Assembly: GCA_016647705.1 (NCBI GenBank)
Contig: CM028334.1
Location: 8,527,546 to 8,591,545 of the forward strand
Origin: Eucommia ulmoides
Taxonomy: Eukaryota; Streptophyta; Magnoliopsida; Garryales; Eucommiaceae
Direction: 5' to 3'
DNA: 64,000 nt
Position numbers and translations under genes: made by a program. The notes below the pieces were generated by a model that saw nothing but the letters and a program-made list of their open reading frames with translations, was not told the DNA's origin and ran no database searches. Below are positions 47,770-59,500 of the stretch, in pieces (the first letter of the stretch is position 1; the number at the start of each line of letters is the position of its first letter).

Positions 47770-48945
47770 TTGACAAGTTGGACACCTTTCTCTTTAACAA
47801 ATTTAATAAATTTAAACTGTGAAGAGTTAGGAGTACCTCTTATATCTTTCGAGACGACTTTGTTTTTTACCTCATTTGTATCAATGATTGATTTGGATGC
47901 ACAATTTCTTTTGGCCTGTCCGTATCCTCTCAGCCTTTGATTATTGGCATTTGATTCAATGATATTTCTATTTGCACGTGTCACTTGCGGCTTCCTGGTG
48001 ATATCTCATCTTGGTTTCGGTAAATCTTTTTTGTTTACACTTGTCGCTTATGGCTTCTTTGTAACTTCATATCTTGGTTTTGGTACATCTTTTCACTTTG
48101 TACGGGTCACTTCCGGATTCTTTGTGACTTCCCGTCTTGGCTTTGATATAACCTCTTTGTTTGTTTCTTTCGATCTAGTCCTGACATTATGTAATTCTGC
48201 ACAAGACATTTGCATAGCTCTCTTTGATATTTATTTCATTTTGGATCCATTCTTGTTAGACATAAACTTAGATTTCCTGAACGGACATGATTTTTTAAAA
48301 TGTACAATCCTATTGCAATAATAACATCTCAATTTCAATTAATTGTCATAAATAGCACGAGATGTAAAGTATAAATCATTTCTAACAATAGCAACATTAC
48401 AATCATTGGCTTGTGATGAAGGATGAGACGATGAAACATATCATTTCTATAAATTATTTTAAAAGATGAAGAAACATTTTCAGAAACTCTTGAAATAGAC
48501 TTGAGGTCGGATTTTGATTTTTCAAAATTTTTCTTGAGTAAATCGAAATTTAATTCAAGATCTGACATTTGCCTAGAAATCACGTCAAAATTATTTTTTT
48601 AAACTTTGTTTTCATTTTCAAGAAAATTCACTTTAGAAAACAAATTATTAATTTCAATAACGACATCCGAAAACTCTTTTGTTCCACAATAGTCATCCAA
48701 ATGTACTTTAGATTTCTGAACACTTTTTCTTCTATTTTTAAAAGAATTAATTTTTCTTTTTAAATTCAAATTTTCTTTAGCAAAAAAAAGTGTGAAAGAA
48801 AGTAATTTTTCCATGACAATATGAACATTTTTATTATCATCATATCCATCACTACCACTAATTCCACAAGAATCATAAATAACATTATCATATACGGATC
48901 TATCACCATCAAGAGAGGATACAAAAAAAACTTTTTCCATGGTGT
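47770..48945 (-). pseudogene. SIRE-like copia gag with zinc knuckle and 21-residue repeats
   Basis: Read from 48945: 'MEKVFFVSSLDGDRSVYD', an acidic Gly/Ser/Asp stretch, then a Lys/Asn/Leu-rich coiled coil ('LNLKRKINSFKNRRKSVQK', 'EINNLFSKVNFLENENKV'). Next is the zinc knuckle CYYCNRIVHFKKSC (C-x2-C-x4-H-x4-C) near 48300, and then three diverged 21-residue units of the type 'KPRYEVTKKP-ATSVNKKDL' (about 47980-48170). It ends 'RGYGQAKRNCASKS...KEKGVQLV'. Stops interrupt it at several points. Confidence 0.65.
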
Positions 48946-49524
48946 GTACCATGTGATCGGTTGACCGATCGATATAGGATCTCTCTAATTTTCTTTGAAT
49001 CCTCATTCTTTCAATCAATTGACCTATCCTCCTCGAATCAGCTAACCGACTGATGTTGGTTGGTCACTTTCTTACTTATTTTATCTCCAACACTCCATAT
49101 TTAAACCCATTAACGGATTTTATTTCTCGATTAACTTAATTGACTATAAAATTCAATTTTAAACATTATTATCACTTAGGTTAATTTTTATTTTTCAATT
49201 TTACATAGGAACATATATTTTAACACTAATTTGGATCCTAAAATTTATCAAATCAAATACACAAAAATATAATTCATTTAATAGTGTTGTGTGTGATCTT
49301 AATTCATTTTGCATTAAGAGTATAAAAGTTATTGAGTTGTTTTTACCAAATTTCTTCTGGATCTTCAATATTTTTCATTTCTTCAATGTTCATCTTTGCA
49401 CTCTCGGTAATTTCTTCATGATTCAATCTTTAAATGAAACTCTTTTACTGAAACACTCAACAAACACATTCGTTCCACAAAAAATATCAGTATTTAATTG
49501 TTCGTCAAAATCTTGGGATCAACA
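48946..49524 (-). repeat. 5' LTR remnant of the SIRE-like element, fused to gag
   Basis: Only the first 579 bp of the LTR remain, starting TGTTGATCCCAAG at 49524 and stopping inside the 'cggttgaccgatcgat' region. The next base belongs to gag. About 1.7 kb of LTR, the primer site and the gag start are deleted. The junction leaves an open frame whose first 23 residues are LTR-derived. Confidence 0.75.
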
Positions 49525-49529
49525 GTTGT

Positions 49530-51915
49530 TGTTGTTGCTGCATCATTGTATTCAATTTTGTGCATTGAGCCCTCCAACGATCATTATGTTTATAGAAGAT
49601 GCATTCATCAGAAGTAGGCCTCGAATAAGACTTGTTTTGATTATTAGAAGGTGATTTAGAAGGAACTGCTAGAGCAGACGAACTAGGTGTTTTGAAAACC
49701 TTTTTTCAGATTGTGACTTGAAATGTGTTTCCTTGGCCAATTGCTCCTCGGACAATTCGTACAGAATTGTCCGATAAAGTTCCTAAAAAATCATCACATA
49801 ATGCCATCATAAACTAGACCAAACGTTGTTCTTCTTTACGAGCAATATACAAAGTACTTACTCATAATTGTGTGAATTCTGTAAGGGTCAATTAACCCCC
49901 AAAGATCTGTTACAGCAGAGTACAATTCTTGAATACTCATCATAATGCTTCAATGCTTGAATATCGGATTCTAATCGGTATTTTTTTGAAAAGTTAGATT
50001 GTGTGTATAGCCTTGATAGATGTTCCTAGACCGTTTCGGCATACTCATACTTCACTAATTGCATACCAATCGAATAAAGCTATATAATCTTCAACCTTTT
50101 GATATTTGGGTTTAACCAATGTACTACTAATATAACCCTGCATTTTTTTCATTTAAGAATTTTTTTTCATCATATAACTCCAATACAATTTTTTCTCCAT
50201 TCAGTCTTAACTAATAGACTGACATGAATCATCCTTTTCACAAGCCATTACAAATATTAGCAAAAGAAAATAAAAAATCAAATACCACTGCTACGCTCTC
50301 AGATTCACACATGTTTCTTCCTCACGGTAGTTGGACTACTCGCAAGTATACGAGGTCTATTTTTAATATAATGGATCTTTTAGGATCGGATATCGTTCCA
50401 CTGGGAATGGCAGGTAATTCAAGTGATTATTGCGATTTCAATAGCTTCATATTATCTCGACTAATCAAATTTTGTTTGTTTTCTAATTATTATATTAAGA
50501 TAAATGACAACTATAAAGTTAGTTTTAATTACACTAATTACTTAGATATGAATCTCTTTCATATAATGCATAATCGATTATATTTAGTTAGCTGTAACGG
50601 TTTTTATCTAATCTGACACCCTTTGTATCAATAACTCCTCCGCTACCTCTTCCCAGTGTAAAACGAGGGATTACACGGCTTCGTATCAACGAAGAAATCC
50701 CCTTCAACGCCGTAACGACCCTAAGTCACGTGAGTTTTGAGCCAACGTCATGGGTTGTATACGTTCTAACGCCCTCCCGGGTCGTTAGAACGTCACGTTA
50801 TATTTACCCTAATTTGAATCCGGGGTTACCTCTCCCGAGTTTCAAATCCCGTATTCTCAGTTTATTAATACAAGCATAATAACAAGAATAACGATAAACA
50901 CAATCGGATTTAGACAAACTACTCGTTAAAGTAACATAAATTTACTCAACTAAACGGTTACATGATTTTGACTACACCTAAGTAACATTTAACTACTACT
51001 ACAAGTTCTTAGCCATATACCATACAAAATAAGAGGGATTCAATATTCTTAGACATGAAAAAGTGATTACAAAGAATAAAACAAGAGAGAAACGATCAAA
51101 TCTGGAAGTGAAACGGTTCACTATCACTAATGATCGGTACGCAAGTTATCCTTCTTTATCCGAATGATGAACCTCCTTCTTGATCTTCCAAATATAGCTT
51201 AAGAGCTCTCTACTAGGGTTAGGGTTCTTCAACAACAGGTTTCAGACGTGGCCAAGGGGTATTTATAGGCTTAGGGGTTCAAAAATATCTAAACAGATAT
51301 TTTGACCTGTTCTGCGATTTCCGCCTAAGCGGTGGAAACTTCGCTTAGGCGGTGCTTAAGTCGGTTAGAATTCCGCCTAAGCAGTAGAATCTTTGCTTAG
51401 GCGGAGGACTAACTTCTTAGCTCCTTATCTTTCTGACGGAATTCCGCCTAGGCGGTAGCTACTTCGCCTAGGCGAATTTACAGCAGTTCAGTACTTCCAG
51501 CGTTCTGGTGGATTTTCGCCTAGGCGGTGGAAACTTCGCCTAGGCGGATTTGCTATGTTATTTGAAACCTCTTTTTTTTAATCTTTTTGGCTACCCCTTT
51601 TGCACTATTTTGCTCGGTTTACCAATTGTTTACGTCCCTACTCCTGACTAATAAAAACAACTAAAACGGTATTCAAACTTCAATAAAATACTTGAAAACT
51701 GGCAAATTCGGTTTAGAATTAGATAGGTATTTTACACCTATCAACCACGGAAGAAGAAAATCAAGTACCAAAAATGAAACGATGAATTGCTACAGAAAAA
51801 CAAAATCAGAGTTGTGCGGAAGTCAAAACTCTACAGACACCAAAAACATAGTTGGATTTGTGGTCGTTATAAATGCGATCAAACTTCCTTCCATGAGATT
51901 AGGCTCTTGATACCA
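49530..51915 (-). pseudogene. Copia host element: primer site and gag, split by a solo LTR
   Basis: A primer-binding TGGTATCAAGAGCC at 51902-51915 is followed on the - strand by leader DNA to 51749, a solo LTR (50289-51743), and gag from 50283: 'RLNGENYLYWSYMMK' in pieces near 50180, 'GYISSTLVKP', then a zinc-knuckle remnant 'CIFYKHNDRWRAQC' (second Cys is Tyr) near 49590 and 'MMQQQQQ' at 49530. The frame continues at 40083 beyond the SIRE-like element. Confidence 0.65.
50289..51743 (-). mobile_element. Solo LTR A of a Tat-type Ty3 family
   Basis: The solo LTR is 1455 bp, reading TGATAGGTGTAAAATACC on the - strand from 51743 and ending ...GAGCGTAGCA at 50289. The 5-bp target duplication is perfect: ACCAC at 50284-50288 and 51744-51748. 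Homologous to solo LTR B along its length, including 'gatcggatatcgttcc' (50380-50400) and 'cttgaaaact(g/a)(g/c)caaatt' (51690-51706). It has palindromic CCGCCTAGGCGG-type words at 51321-51548. The open frame at 50224-50616 overlaps its end and has no known domain. Confidence 0.9.
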
Positions 51916-52096
51916 TGTAAAGATCAATAAATAATATAGAGTCTAGAAAGAATAGAGAAAATAAGGTTGTGGTTTATCATGTGTGAATAATGAATACAAA
52001 AAGTTTGAGAGAATATCTAGAATAGATAATAGGCTTAAAATAAAAGATCTAGAAAGCAAAGAAAAATCTATTCTACCCATAATACTAAATAATAAT
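51916..52096 (-). repeat. 5' LTR remnant of the copia host element
   Basis: On the - strand it ends ...TGATCTTTACA next to the primer site at 51915. The outer part is not visible because the + strand copia starts at 52097. Confidence 0.5.
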
Positions 52097-54770
52097 TGTT
52101 AAAGGATATTTATGTTATTCTTGTATTATTTAGGATTTCCTGTATTGTTTATGGTTTATGTATTGTTTCCTAAGTTCTATTATAAATAGAGGGAGAGACT
52201 AATACAATGATTAAGTCTACTCATTCTTTTCATAGTATCTTCTTATTTTAATATAGTATTAAGAGTAAGTTATGGGACACTAATCCCATATTTTAACATT
52301 TTTTTTCTCTCATACTATACGTCGAAGCGTTTGTTACGCGCTCGCGTATTGATTACTTGCAAGTGCACGAGATCTAGTTTTAATATAGTGGATCGTTTAA
52401 GATCGGATATCGTTCCCACAGGGACGGGTTGAATAAGTTGAATACCGCAATTTGCATAATTTCCTATTATCCAGACGGTTCAAGAAATATTTTAAATTAA
52501 ACTAAATAAAACTAAGCTAAACTACAATTAGTGGGTTAATCCTAACTAAGTTGATTACCTAGGGATTGATTTCGTTCACTTAATACATATTTGATTTCAT
52601 TTTAATTAACAATAACGGAGTTTATGGTATCCGACAATCTCGGTTCTAAAACTCTTCCGCCACCTCTTCCGAGTGTAAGACGGGGGAATAGGCAACTTCG
52701 TGTCAACGAAGAGGTCTCCCTTAATGTCATAACGACTCTAGGCCGCGTGAGCCTTACCCCAACGTCATCGATTGCACACTAACTAACGATGTGTTTACCC
52801 TAGTCCGAATCTAGGGTTACCTCTTCTGAATGTCAAACCCTAGATTCTTAAATCTAACCCTAATACCTTAAGAAGCATATTGAAGTTGTCATAAAATGAT
52901 AAACACAATCGGATTTAAAAGCAAAGAACCGTTAAAAAAACGTATATTCCATCAAACTAGTATTTACATAACTACACCGATTCCTAACTAATATTTATCT
53001 AATCTATCATGATCTTGACCATATAAGAATTAATACAAGAGATATTCATCATCATTTACAATAAAATATTAAATTACAAAGAGAGAAATATCAAATCTTA
53101 AAGTGGAGTGATCCACTGTCGCCAAAGATCGATCCGTCAATATTTTCTCTTTTCCGGATGATGAATATCTTCTTCAAGAATGGCCAAGGATCACCTCCTA
53201 AGGTTAGGGGCGTCCAACAGTGTCCAGACCTCCCAAAGTGTCTTCAATGGATGTAGGAGAATGATATTTATAGGTCTAAGGTTTCAAAAATATCTAAAAT
53301 ATATTTTCCTCTGCGCAGAGCTGACCGCCTAGGCGGTGGTTTTCTCCCCCTAGGCAGAGGTAAGTCGGTTTGCTTACCGCCTAGGCGGTGGGCTGGCACA
53401 CAATTCTCTAACACTTCTCCGCCTAGGCGGTGGAGCAGCACTCCAACTCCCTGATACTTCTCCGCCTAGGCAGTAGTTTTTGTTCATTTTTCAGCGCATC
53501 TCTGCAATCTCACTGCCACAGTGGTGGCTTCTGTAATCTTGAAACCTTGTTTCTTCAACGCTTCTTCACTGTTTTTTTACCGTTTTCGCTCGTTTGTCGC
53601 TTGTTTGCGTCCCTACACCTGAATTAACTAAAAACAAACTAAAACGCAATTAAATATAAATAAAACACTTGAAAACTACCAAATTCAATTTAGAAGTAGA
53701 TATGTATTTTACATCTATCACATACCCTTAATTTTCTTTAACCTTCTGTACAAAAAAAAATGAGGGTTTGAAACCCAGCCTAGAATCATCACGTCACTGT
53801 TATAGCCTCGTCGTCGTCGTCATCCAACAATCCAAATTTGTTCGTAGCCTACAAACCCCACCCTTCGCTCATCTACAACTCAAATCCAGCGTCCGTGCTT
53901 CGCTGTCGTTGCCCCTACTTTGCTGCCGCCGTGCTGTCCCTGCCTTGTTGTCGTCGTCGTCCAGCTTCGTTGCTCATTCTGACCATCGTCGCCGCTACTC
54001 CTACCCTTTTTTTGTTTTGTCGACGTCTTCAAGATCTCCGTTGTGCGGGTTTCGTTTTGTCCACTAGTGCCCAAGGGTTTGTATCTAGCCCACATTTGTA
54101 AGAAAAAAAAACTAAAAAAATATAAATAAAAAAAATTGTGTTAAAATATGATTTGAGTCTTTATTTATCGTGTGTTTTATTATTTTCTTGTATGAGGGTC
54201 CTTATTTTCCTGACTGTAATCATTTTCTTTGTTTAGATGTTGTATGGGTGCGTATTGTGTCAATTGTTTAGGAGTGCACGAATGTTGACTTTGCTACCAC
54301 AATTGTTAACCACTCATAAGTTGAATGAGACCAATTACTTACAATGGTGCGAAGTTTTATAAGTTGTCATTACTGATCAAGGAAAATCAAGTGCTCGAGA
54401 AAGTCATAGTAATGGCTTTCACGGTGGCCGAGGTAACCATTTTCTTGGTCAATATCGTCAATGCTCGTTTTGTGGTAAGAAAAATTATACCCAAAATCCT
54501 TGTTGGTACCTAGTTGGTCATTCTCCTAGGTATGCATGCAACAACTTCTAATCATGTCTCTCCTATTCCATCATCTAACTCTTCAACTACCAAGACAATT
54601 TCTGATGGCGAGTATCCTCAGTTCTTCTTGTTTAAGGCTTCTCAGCAGGCATCTACCCCATTACTTCTCTAGCTCAATAAGGTAAGCCTATTGCATGTCT
54701 TTCCTTTTATCTTTCCGCTTCGACGCCTTGAGTCATAGACTCCGTTGCCATTGACTACATGTCAGGTACC
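52097..54770 (+). mobile_element. Truncated Ty1/copia element, 5' half
   Basis: A short LTR (52097 to about 52250; TGTTAAAGG, TATA-like 'tattataaatagagg' at 52180) is followed by a decayed primer site TAGTATTAAGAG (52254-52265; normal TGGTATCAGAGC). Leader DNA is split by solo LTR B. gag starts with 'KLNETNYLQWCEVL' (about 54310), then 'GFHGGRGNHFLGQYRQCSFC' and zinc knuckle CSFCGKKNYTQNPC. Protease 'STP*VIDSVAIDYMSG' is at about 54720-54765. The element stops there. Confidence 0.7.
52316..53720 (-). mobile_element. Solo LTR B of the same Tat-type family
   Basis: The solo LTR is 1405 bp, reading TGATAGATGTAAAATACA from 53720 on the - strand. The perfect duplication CATAC is at 52311-52315 and 53721-53725. 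The terminal CA on the far side has decayed to TA (plus-strand start 'tatacg' instead of TG). It carries CCGCCTAGGCGG palindromes at 53325-53476, like copy A. Confidence 0.88.
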
Positions 54771-55891
54771 TATTAAATTAAATAAAATCCAAACTAGATC
54801 ATATTGTAGACAATTTATTTATTTTTCACTAAGCTTGGGAGCACACAGTTGGAGTCATGAAATTGAATTAAATACGAACGCATGTAATTCTAAAAAAAAT
54901 TACACCCATTTATTTCTACTTCCAATTCTCCAATAGCATGCAACCAAACACGACCTAATTGTTTCAAAAGAAAAAAGTATATAATCATTCATGAAGCCAC
55001 CATTTATTGAATCGCATTAGCGTTTCAACCATTGCAAAAATTCCAAATTGTCTAAAGGTCGACCCTTCACAAGTTTGTTGACTTCAATATGCTGCCATCC
55101 AAATTTAACAAATAAAAAAGAGAAAAAACAAAAAACATGTGTAAGGTGGCGTTTGGTTAGTGCTTTTGTTCCAACATTTCCATTTCTTTTCTTAGAAAAC
55201 ATGGAATCTAAAATGAAAATCCAAGAAAAATTCATTTCTATACCAAGATATTTGTTCTAAAATTGTGAGAGCAGAACGAGAACATATTTTTTAAGTAAAT
55301 AGGACACTTGTGAATGCAAAACACGAATTGTCTAATTGATTTTTAGTTGAAGATTTTTCTACTTTCCTCCACTAAAAACTAGAATGACAAATGAAATATT
55401 CATCATGAAATATTCGTCCAACACTAAACTATTACATTAATTAAATCTTTGTTTATGTTCTTCAAATTACTGCTTTTAATTCTAAAATTAAAATTATAAT
55501 TGAAATTATTTAACCAATTTCAAAATCAAACTATTTATTTTGATTTAGGTCGAAAACGAATCTATTACCCACCGCTTCTGTTTCAATTACTACCCCATTC
55601 TCTCACATATGCTTCCATGAGAAAGCTAGGAGAGAGTTTAATTATTGAGTTTTATTGAACTTGTTCATGACTCCTGAGGTTTGATTATCCACTTTTATTG
55701 TGATAAGGGAATAAAACAAAAAGCTTTGACCTGCTACTATTTCATATGTTTATAGTTGGATCTTCAAGAACAATTCAACAGAATTGGTGATAAAGAGTTT
55801 CATTCAAATCATCCTTGTTTTTTCTTGAATTTCCCAGAGCTGATCGCATCTTTCTTCATATAGCAATCCAGAAGAAGAATCTGCAGCAGTT
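54771..55891. other. Intergenic DNA upstream of the broken pectin methylesterase gene
   Basis: AT-rich. 'ggtggcgtttggttagtgctt' at 55145-55165 matches the end of the Tourist-like elements near HVA22, but I see no partner end, so it is a fragment. The last 300 bp may be the original promoter and leader of the pectin methylesterase gene. Confidence 0.4.
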
Positions 55892-55932
55892 ACGGATTCA
55901 ATCCATAACCTGAAGGGCTACGACATAGTAAA

Positions 55933-56406
55933 TGTTGGGGATCGAACCGACTCCTAACAAACACAACAATGATTTGAAAACAATAAACATCAAAAATTCA
56001 CTAACAAAGAAAGAAATGACACAAGAATTTAACGTGGTTCGACGTAAGTCTAATCCACGTTACAAGAAAAAATTACTATATTAAGAGAATGAGAGATTTA
56101 TAAGGGAGAATACACAAGTGAGACTATTGTTTCTCACTTTACTTGACACACACTTGCATATATCACCATTACCACTCAACCCTCTATTTATAGGGGAATA
56201 GTTCAACAACCAACCACTTCATTAATGAGATTAGCCAACAACCTCATTAATGAGGGAGACGATTCTTCCACTACATTAATGATACTTGTCAACCATTCTC
56301 GTCAATGATACTAACTAACCTCTTTCATTAATGATACTAGCTAACTACTGTCATTAATGATGATGGTCCATGGTAATACCATTGTTTTAGCCTCCAACTC
56401 TTAACA
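55933..56406 (-). repeat. 3' LTR of the Tork-like element
   Basis: 474 bp. It contains 'ccctctatttatagggg' (TATA-like on either strand) and several 'cattaatgatac' words. Confidence 0.85.
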
Positions 56407-56523
56407 ATCTCCCACTTTGGAGGCTAAAACAAGATTATCCGCAAATCTATCATCTCCAACTCCCACTTGTCGGAGAAACTTCTCTCTGTCATAGTAATTC
56501 CTCTCGTGGTCCGTACCTCGAAG

Positions 56524-59500
56524 TTACCGTTCGAGGCCAACTGAGATTATACACAACCTCAGTTTGTCAATTGTCACCGTCTTCGTCAACATGTCCGCAG
56601 GATTTTCTGGAGTATAGATCTTCTCAAGTGCAATCGAGCCTTCCTCCAACAAAGACTGAATGAAATGGAACTCGATGTCGATGTGCTTTATCCTTGAATG
56701 GAAAACAGAGTTCTTCGCCAAATGTATAGTACTTTGACTGTCGCTACACAACTTAGGATCCTTTTGTAGTTGTCCCAACTCTTCCATCAAGTGATTGAGT
56801 CATACCATCTCTTTGCACGCTTTTGTAGCTGCAACATATTCCGCTTCAGTTGTTGAAATGACCACCACATTTTTCAATCAAGATATCCAATTTATCGCAA
56901 CACTACCAAGGGTAAAGACGTACCCTGTGGTACTCCTCCTGCTATCAATGTTTCCCGCAAGATCCAAATCAAAATATTCTCGCAAGCTAACAGTGTCACT
57001 CCCATAACACAACACCCAATCTTTGGTACCGACAGGATACCGAAAGATCCACTTGACTGCCTTCCAATGCTATTTTCTAAGATTGCTCATAAATCTACTC
57101 ACAACTCCCACTGCATGAGTAATGTCTAGATGCGCGCAAATCATAGCGTACATGAGGCTTCCGATGGCCGAAACATATGCCACTTTAGCCATCTCTTCAC
57201 ATTCCTTCTCTGTTATTGGTGATTGTTCCTTGGAGAGTCTAAAGTGCCCAACTAGAGGTATACCGACCGATTTGGCATCATCCATATTGAATCCCTTGAG
57301 TACCTTGTCCACGTACTCAGCTTGTGACAATTTCAAGATTTTCTTCTTCCTGTACCTATGAATTCGCATCCCAAGGATTTGTTTTGTCACGCCAAGATCC
57401 TTCATTGCAAATTTCTCAAACAAACTCCGTTTAAGACTAAAGATCTCCTTTATGCTAGGTCCTGCAACTAGCATGTTATCCACATATAAAAGAATAATCA
57501 AATAAGAAGTCTCTATTTCCTTGAAGTAACAACAATTATCAGAATTGCACTTGCGGAAGCCATTGTTCTTCATGAAACTATCAAACTTCTTATACCATTG
57601 TCTCGGAACTTGTTTCAAGCCATGCAATCTCTTTTTCAACTTACATACCAATTCTTTTTTTTCTCTAAACCTCATGCTCTTGCAATTGATGCATGTAGAT
57701 ATCTTCTTCAAGATTACCATGAAGAAATGCAGTTTTCACATCTAACTGCTCTAGGTGTAAATCATACACTGCGGCTAGATTTAATACAATCCGGATAGTC
57801 ATGTATTTTACCACTGGAGAAAAGATCTTGAAGTAATCAATGCCAATTTTCTGCTCAAAGCCCTTTACCACCAATCTTGCCTTGTACCTCTTGGTACCAT
57901 CGTGCTCCTTATTCAATCGATAACCCATTTGTTATGAAGTACTTTCTTTCCCATTGAAAGTTTAACTAACTCCCAAGTTTGATTTGATAAGAGGGAGTCC
58001 ATTTTGTCTCTCATGGTAAGCTCCCACTTATTGTGTGTTTCCACTTGCAGAGCCTTTTCATAGAAAGATGGCTCACCATTATCTGTCAACAGTAGATAAT
58101 GAAGAGAAGTGGAATACCATTGTGGTGGTCTGACTTCTCGGGTAGATCTTCTCAAGGGAGGAGTTGATGACTCTGGTTGATCTGCTGGATCGGCGTATGG
58201 CCTTTCTTGATCCTCACACCTTGAGTCATCCAACTCAACTATCTCTTGTTCGTCATAAATCCTTTTTTCTCCTCCAAGTCTATCTTTATACATGACAAAC
58301 TCATTAAACACAACATCCATGCTCCTGAAAACTTTGTGCTTCTTAGAATCCCAAAGCCTGTAGCCATAATTATCTCATCCATAACCAATAAACGTGTATC
58401 TTCAAAACTTAGGATCAACTTTGCTCATATTCTTGGCCTTAATGTGAACATACGCATCACATCCAAACACCTTGAGATGAAAGTGACTCAAATCTTTCCC
58501 TGTCCATGCCTCTTCCGGTAGCCCACCATCCAATGATACGAATGGTCCTTGGTTGATCAAGTAGACAACTGTGTTCACCGTATCTGCCCAAAACTCCTTA
58601 GACAAGACTGCATGAATTCTCATACTCCTGGTACACTCTAGAATAATCCTGTTCATTTGCTCAGCAACTCTATTCTGTTTGGGCTTCTTTGGAACAGTCT
58701 CCAACCTTCTAATGCCATTTTCAGTATAAAATCTATCAAACTCTTTCTCACAGTATTCTCTGCCATTGTTTGATTTGAGACACTTCAACTTCAGACCTAT
58801 CTCGTTATCAACTAGGTCTTTCTACTTCTTGAACACATCAAAGACTTTATCTTTGTGTTTCATGAAGTAAACCCAAAACTTCCCCGTTGCATCGTCAATA
58901 TGAGTCACAAAGTAGACAAAACCACCAAAAGACCTAGCATTTGCGGATCCCCAAACATCGGAGTGGACCAACTCAAATCATTTAGTTTTAGGAGTCTTGG
59001 TGGTTTTCGTGAAGTTTGTCTTTCTCTGCTTGCCAAACACGCAATATTCACAGAAATCCATCGCTACATCTTTTAGTCCCTTCACCTTGCCTCAAGAAAC
59101 AAGTATCTTCATGCCCTTCTCACTCATGTGACCAAACCGACGATGCCATATGTTTGCATCTGTTTTCGGGGATGCAACCATAATAGCATTATGAGAATCA
59201 GATGTCATATACAGTGTGCCGTTTTTCTTCCCTCAAGCAAGCACCATTGCGCCCTTTAACATCTTCCAAGATTCGTTGTTAAAGGTAGTAATCACTCATG
59301 CCTCTGACAATTGTCCCACCAAGATTAGGTTGCGAGTTAGATTGGGAACATGTCTAACATCCCGTAACCTAAGAATAGAGTTATCTGCTTGGGTGATCTG
59401 AACTTCTCCCTTGCTAGTAATGTTGCAAGGTTCATCATCCCCCAAGTAGACCTTACCGAAGTTTCCCGAGACATAGTTGTTCAATATGTCTCTCCATGAA

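Larger units (their letters stand above)
40089..49524 (-). mobile_element. SIRE-like copia element nested in the copia host's poly-Gln tract
   Basis: Element order on the - strand: 5' LTR remnant 49524-48946, gag 48945-47770, pol remnant 46990-46172, purine tract GGAGAGAG, and 3' LTR 45396-40089, itself interrupted by a solo LTR. Both outer ends are TG...CA. The target duplication is GTTGT at 40084-40088 and 49525-49529, which lies in a (GTT)n tract, so it is consistent but not unique. Protease, integrase and most of the reverse transcriptase are missing. Confidence 0.75.

Noticed and set aside
40084-49529. GTTGT as decisive proof of the SIRE-like insertion point
   Set aside because: The site is a (GTT)n run, so any phase would give a matching duplication; the protein join is the stronger evidence.
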